Of a stretch of 64,000 nucleotides of DNA, positions 60,770-64,000 are shown in pieces (the stretch's first letter is position 1; each line of letters starts with the position of its first letter). The notes beneath the pieces are model-generated. The model searched no databases and had not been told where the DNA came from. It worked only from the letters and a program-made list of their open reading frames with translations. The stretch is taken from assembly GCF_900108085.1 (NCBI RefSeq), contig NZ_FNVR01000020.1:1-64000 (forward strand), given 5' to 3'. Source of the stretch: Algoriphagus boritolerans DSM 17298 = JCM 18970. GTDB taxonomy: Bacteria; Bacteroidota; Bacteroidia; Cytophagales; Cyclobacteriaceae. The position numbers were made by a program, and so were the translations under genes.

Positions 60770-63700
60770 ATGAGCCAGATCATTCCTACTTATCCGATTT
60801 TCGAAGGCAGCCAAGTCCTCACCAGCGATCAGCTCAATCAGCTCAGCGCCTATCTGGATCAACAAAACAGGCTCACCCGATCCAAATTGATTGGAATCGG
60901 AATAGTCTGTGGACTTCAGGTGCAGCCACTTCCCGGCGAGGTAAAAATCACAAAAGGCATTGGAATTACGTCTGAAGGCTTCCTGATTCAGATTGGAACA
61001 GACTTTTTGGGCACCCACTATCGTCCCTATACCTTACCCGAGACGGTAACCTATAAGCCTTTTGGCTTTCCAAATCAGGATGTAACCCTTTGGGAAATGC
61101 TCTCTGAGAAGCCAGAAGATGAAACTCAGGTAAAAAAACTGAACAGCCCGGCAAATTTCCTGAACGATAAATTTGTCCTACTTTTCTTGGAAATATTCGA
61201 TCGGGATCTCAAGTCCTGCCTGGGCAATGCCTGCGATGATAAAGGCAAAGACCGGATTTTTTCCTTACGAAAACTACTGGTATCCAAAACTGACTTGGAT
61301 TTGATTTTGACTCGGTCGGCCAATGTATCGGGTTCTTTTTCCGGAGCCTCAGGGTTAAAAGTTTTTCGTCTGAAAAAACCACTTTTTGACCCTTCAAAGA
61401 ATGAGTCCAATCAACTTGATGCCTTTATAAAACACTATCAAACCGTCATCTCAGATACTGTAAAACCCGATTTTTGGGATCAATTGAAAAAAGGCTACGA
61501 CGTCTTTGGGCCTATTTTGGGAAATAGCTTCGGCTATTCCAATCCATTTGACCAAGCAGCGGTCTCCACCAAAATCACCCAACTTCAAGCAAGTCTAACT
61601 GCCGCACCGGCTACTATCAAAGGCATCCAATACCTTTGGGATTTTTATAAAGAACTGGTCTTGGCATGGGAAGAATTTCTTGAAGCAGGACATTCCCTCT
61701 GGTATTCTTGCCCGACAGATCCCTCACTTTTTCCCCTGCATCTTATGCTGGGCAAAGCGAAAACAGCCACTGCCGAAGAATTCTATAAATACCGTCATGG
61801 TTTTGTGCAACCGCCAATTTTCAATGAGCAAAAACTGCTGAAAGAAACGGTTGCACAGCGATACCGAAGGCTGGTGCTAATGATCGAAACCTTCGAGCTG
61901 GAGCTGATTCAAAAACCTTCTCCGGATAAATTCCCGATCAAAATCACCCCAAGCAAGGAAAAAATGGGGCTTTTGGGCCAGCGAAGTATCCCATACTATT
62001 ACAACTTGAAAAGTAAGGGAACACTGGGAAGTTGGTTTTCTCTGGAAAAGACCTGGAAGGATCCCAAACCCAAAAACCTTTGGTCCGCAGATCGGGACGA
62101 GGTACTCAGCTACGACAATCAGCCCGACACACCCAAGCCGAATGGGACATTCTTGGAATCGCCATTGGACTACGATCTGGAAGATTTTCCATTTCTACGG
62201 ATTGAAGGCCATTTGGATCAGGAGCTTGAAAAATCAAAGGATGCAATATTAAAAATGATTAAAGGCTTCAACCTCCCAATTCACCTTGAAACCCTGCATT
62301 TAGATGCTGGAGGATCATGGGAGTACAAAAACTGTGGCTGGCATGACCTGCAGGAAGAATACGCACTGCATCGATTTCAGCTGTTGGGCATGGTTCGGGA
62401 TATTCAAGAGATCATCCATTTCCTTCGCGAACTGAACAAAAAGTATGGCGAGAAGGAGGAGCTTTTTGACAAAGAAGTCGAAGAACAAGTCTTGAAATAC
62501 TTTGAGCTTTTTGAAAGCTGGATAGCTGGATTGGAGGAATGCCTTGAGAATATGGACTGGCAGAAGTTCCAGGATGCATACAAAAAAATACTCCAGGCTT
62601 TACTCGATTTATTGCTGATCCAGCTGAAATTTCTGGACAAAATAGCTATCCCTGAAAAAGAATCGGAGAAGAATCTTGAGCTATACAATGGGCTTTTAGC
62701 GAGAGTTTCACCCATCCTCTATCGGATTCTGGATCTCTTCTACTTTACCAAAATCCAGCGGCTTTACCTCAGTTATGTCAATCGAGTCGCACAACTTCAA
62801 AATTCCAGGAAATTCTCAGAATACCTGAAAAAGAATCCAGGATTAAATCATGAGGCTGGAGTTTATCGTGGAGGTACATTTTACCTGCTCTACCTTCAGT
62901 CCACAGGCAGGGTGATCGGGGACTTTAGTCTGGCAGGTAAAGCGGGTTGTTGTGACTGTATCGATGCTTGCGGAGATGAAAAGTGGAACCTGCTACCACC
63001 TTTTGCCAGACCGGACTATGCGATTACCAACATCAACACGCCAATTAGAATTGAGGTCATGGTCAATGATCGATTGCCAATTGATCGAAATTACACGATC
63101 GAGCCCACTTCCGAAGAATCAGAAAAGGGCGGAGTCGTCAAAAAAGAGAATGAGAATTCAGTATTTGTATATGACCCACCAAAGGATTTTAGTGGTGACG
63201 ACACATTTACTTACAAGCTTATTGATAAAGATTCGGGACTTTCGGATGAAGGCAGGGTAACGATTTGGGTGAAGTCTCCGAAGGCAACTTCCTGCTATAG
63301 CCTAGAAATCTTGACCTGCTGGGGAGAAAAGAATGTGAGGGCGACAGCGACCCAACGCCAATTGGGTGTTGAAAATTTGGGCTTTGAACAGATAGTCCAA
63401 GCACTTCTCTCAAGCTTGACAGCGTCAAGAGGGTTTACCTTGGATGAGATCCGATCCAATGTCCTGGAGAGTTCCGACACAAGAGTTCAATTATTGCGCT
63501 GTTTAGGATTGGACCCTTCCAATGCCAGCTATGAGCAGATGGAGGGGATGATTCTGGATTACCAACTGGCAAATTGCGGAGCACAACAGCCCCCAAGTAA
63601 CCGATGTACCGCTACCCGAATTTCCGGAAGGGTAATGGGACCAACCGGGGGTAGTGTGGTGGGTGCATTTATTCTTGTGGAAGGGACAAATATTACTACC

Positions 63701-64000
63701 CGTACCAATGACAAAGGGGAATTTACCCTCAGCTTTCCCAGTCCGGGTGTGACCTTGGTTATTCAAGCCGAGCAATTCCAGCCAACTACCCGATTTATCT
63801 GCTCTGAGAGCACGATCGACATCTTCCTAAATCCTACAATCTCCGAAGATGTTGTCGTAGTGGGAGTAAGTCCTACTGGACTCAATGAGGCAGTTTTGAC
63901 AGAAATTATTTCTGTTAGAGGATTGACCTTAAATCCGGCTCGAAATCCAACACGCGAAGAGCTGGTCAGAGTGGCGACTGAAGAAAAGGAGGAAATAACC
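60770..64000 (+). CDS. Giant multidomain eCIS protein with Ig-like and carboxypeptidase-regulatory-like domains (3' end beyond window)
   Basis: The frame is open from the ATG at 60770 for 1077 codons to the window edge. Residues 1-130 form a baseplate-like beta domain (FEGSQVLTSDQLNQLSAYLD, GIGIVCGLQVQPLPGEVKI). A long helical middle follows (about 270-700, with FLRELNKKYGEKEELFDKE). Then come a Cys cluster (Cys727, 728, 730, 734), an Ig/cadherin-like module (about 747-835, FVYDPPKDFSGDDTFTYKLI) and a carboxypeptidase-regulatory-like domain (about 950-1020, RISGRVMGPTGGSVVGAF). Two similar short helical modules flank that domain. It starts 12 bases after the wedge gene. A fibre, cage or receptor-binding role is inferred from position. 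Confidence 0.8.
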   Translation, partial: MSQIIPTYPIFEGSQVLTSDQLNQLSAYLDQQNRLTRSKLIGIGIVCGLQVQPLPGEVKITKGIGITSEGFLIQIGTDFLGTHYRPYTLPETVTYKPFGFPNQDVTLWEMLSEKPEDETQVKKLNSPANFLNDKFVLLFLEIFDRDLKSCLGNACDDKGKDRIFSLRKLLVSKTDLDLILTRSANVSGSFSGASGLKVFRLKKPLFDPSKNESNQLDAFIKHYQTVISDTVKPDFWDQLKKGYDVFGPILGNSFGYSNPFDQAAVSTKITQLQASLTAAPATIKGIQYLWDFYKELVLAWEEFLEAGHSLWYSCPTDPSLFPLHLMLGKAKTATAEEFYKYRHGFVQPPIFNEQKLLKETVAQRYRRLVLMIETFELELIQKPSPDKFPIKITPSKEKMGLLGQRSIPYYYNLKSKGTLGSWFSLEKTWKDPKPKNLWSADRDEVLSYDNQPDTPKPNGTFLESPLDYDLEDFPFLRIEGHLDQELEKSKDAILKMIKGFNLPIHLETLHLDAGGSWEYKNCGWHDLQEEYALHRFQLLGMVRDIQEIIHFLRELNKKYGEKEELFDKEVEEQVLKYFELFESWIAGLEECLENMDWQKFQDAYKKILQALLDLLLIQLKFLDKIAIPEKESEKNLELYNGLLARVSPILYRILDLFYFTKIQRLYLSYVNRVAQLQNSRKFSEYLKKNPGLNHEAGVYRGGTFYLLYLQSTGRVIGDFSLAGKAGCCDCIDACGDEKWNLLPPFARPDYAITNINTPIRIEVMVNDRLPIDRNYTIEPTSEESEKGGVVKKENENSVFVYDPPKDFSGDDTFTYKLIDKDSGLSDEGRVTIWVKSPKATSCYSLEILTCWGEKNVRATATQRQLGVENLGFEQIVQALLSSLTASRGFTLDEIRSNVLESSDTRVQLLRCLGLDPSNASYEQMEGMILDYQLANCGAQQPPSNRCTATRISGRVMGPTGGSVVGAFILVEGTNITTRTNDKGEFTLSFPSPGVTLVIQAEQFQPTTRFICSESTIDIFLNPTISEDVVVVGVSPTGLNEAVLTEIISVRGLTLNPARNPTREELVRVATEEKEEIT

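Larger units (their letters stand above)
43869..64000 (+). other. Extracellular contractile injection system (eCIS) gene cluster, running past the window edge
   Basis: Fourteen co-directional genes with gaps from a 4-base overlap to 37 bases encode the structural core of a phage-tail-like injection machine. They are: DUF4255 cap, a candidate cap adaptor, two sheaths, two tube proteins, DUF5908, LysM, VgrG-like hub, PAAR, gp25-like wedge and three very large baseplate or fibre proteins. The order follows Afp/PVC/AlgoCIS-type loci. No capsid, terminase or integrase gene and no type VI membrane-complex gene is present in the window. Confidence 0.93.

Noticed and set aside
43869..64000. Contractile prophage or type VI secretion system as the identity of the cluster
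   Set aside because: No capsid, portal, terminase, integrase or lysis gene is seen, and no TssJLM membrane complex or split TssB/TssC sheath. Single-chain sheaths with DUF4255 and DUF5908 proteins point to an eCIS. The call would need revisiting if the downstream sequence shows otherwise.
1..64000. CRISPR array, tRNA or rRNA genes
   Set aside because: I saw no regularly spaced direct repeats and no tRNA cloverleaf or rRNA sequence; a covariance-model search was not possible here.

Overview
The window comes from a Bacteroidota chromosome, most likely the order Cytophagales and probably an Algoriphagus-like member of the Cyclobacteriaceae. The support is: a SusC/SusD pair, a GldE-type gliding gene next to mutY and ssb, a DUF3127 protein, a 29-residue COX24-like ribosomal protein, long SprB/DUF11-type surface adhesins, and promoters resembling the Bacteroidota TTTG / TAnnTTTG pattern. 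The genus is an inference from gene content; no 16S rRNA or tRNA gene was seen.

Layout, left to right. 1-1953 is the N-terminal part of a secreted adhesin on the minus strand, cut by the window edge. 2587-4881 holds an ALDH3-type aldehyde dehydrogenase and a lipoprotein esterase. 4921-5731 is an ECF sigma factor overlapping a small putative anti-sigma gene. 6073-13512 is mostly housekeeping: DUF3127 protein, a decayed lipoprotein gene, RNase G, COX24-like protein, TPR protein, HU, MutY, SSB, GldE. 13907-19871 is glutamate synthase (gltB-gltD). 19984-23252 holds a Spy-like periplasmic protein, type II NADH dehydrogenase, YebC and YjjX. A decayed 568-bp insertion sequence (23272-23839) precedes a SusD/SusC pair (24018-28658). 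29157-42153 is a mixed region: 2H phosphoesterase, universal stress protein, a small glycan block (two methyltransferases, a WcaJ-like sugar transferase, an MsbA-like ABC exporter), a MSOX/SolA-like oxidase, TPR protein, LolC/E-like permease, RbfA and a polytopic membrane protein.

The most notable part is 43869 to beyond 64000: a co-directional, tightly packed extracellular contractile injection system (eCIS; Afp/PVC/AlgoCIS type). The order is DUF4255 cap, an unrecognised beta-rich protein (candidate cap adaptor), two sheath paralogues, two tube-fold proteins, DUF5908 protein, LysM protein, VgrG-like hub/spike, PAAR tip, gp25-like wedge, a J-like baseplate protein of 1128 aa, an Afp12-like baseplate protein of about 1399 aa, and a very large multidomain protein still open at the window edge. 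Together these would build a cap, contractile sheath, inner tube, spike and baseplate. The AAA+ ATPase, tape measure and cargo genes typical of eCIS are not in the window and would be expected further downstream. A 465-aa helical-repeat protein of unknown function (42249-43646) lies just upstream in the same orientation.

All calls rest on reading the sequence and on recall of protein families; no database search was run. Start codons are uncertain where noted.
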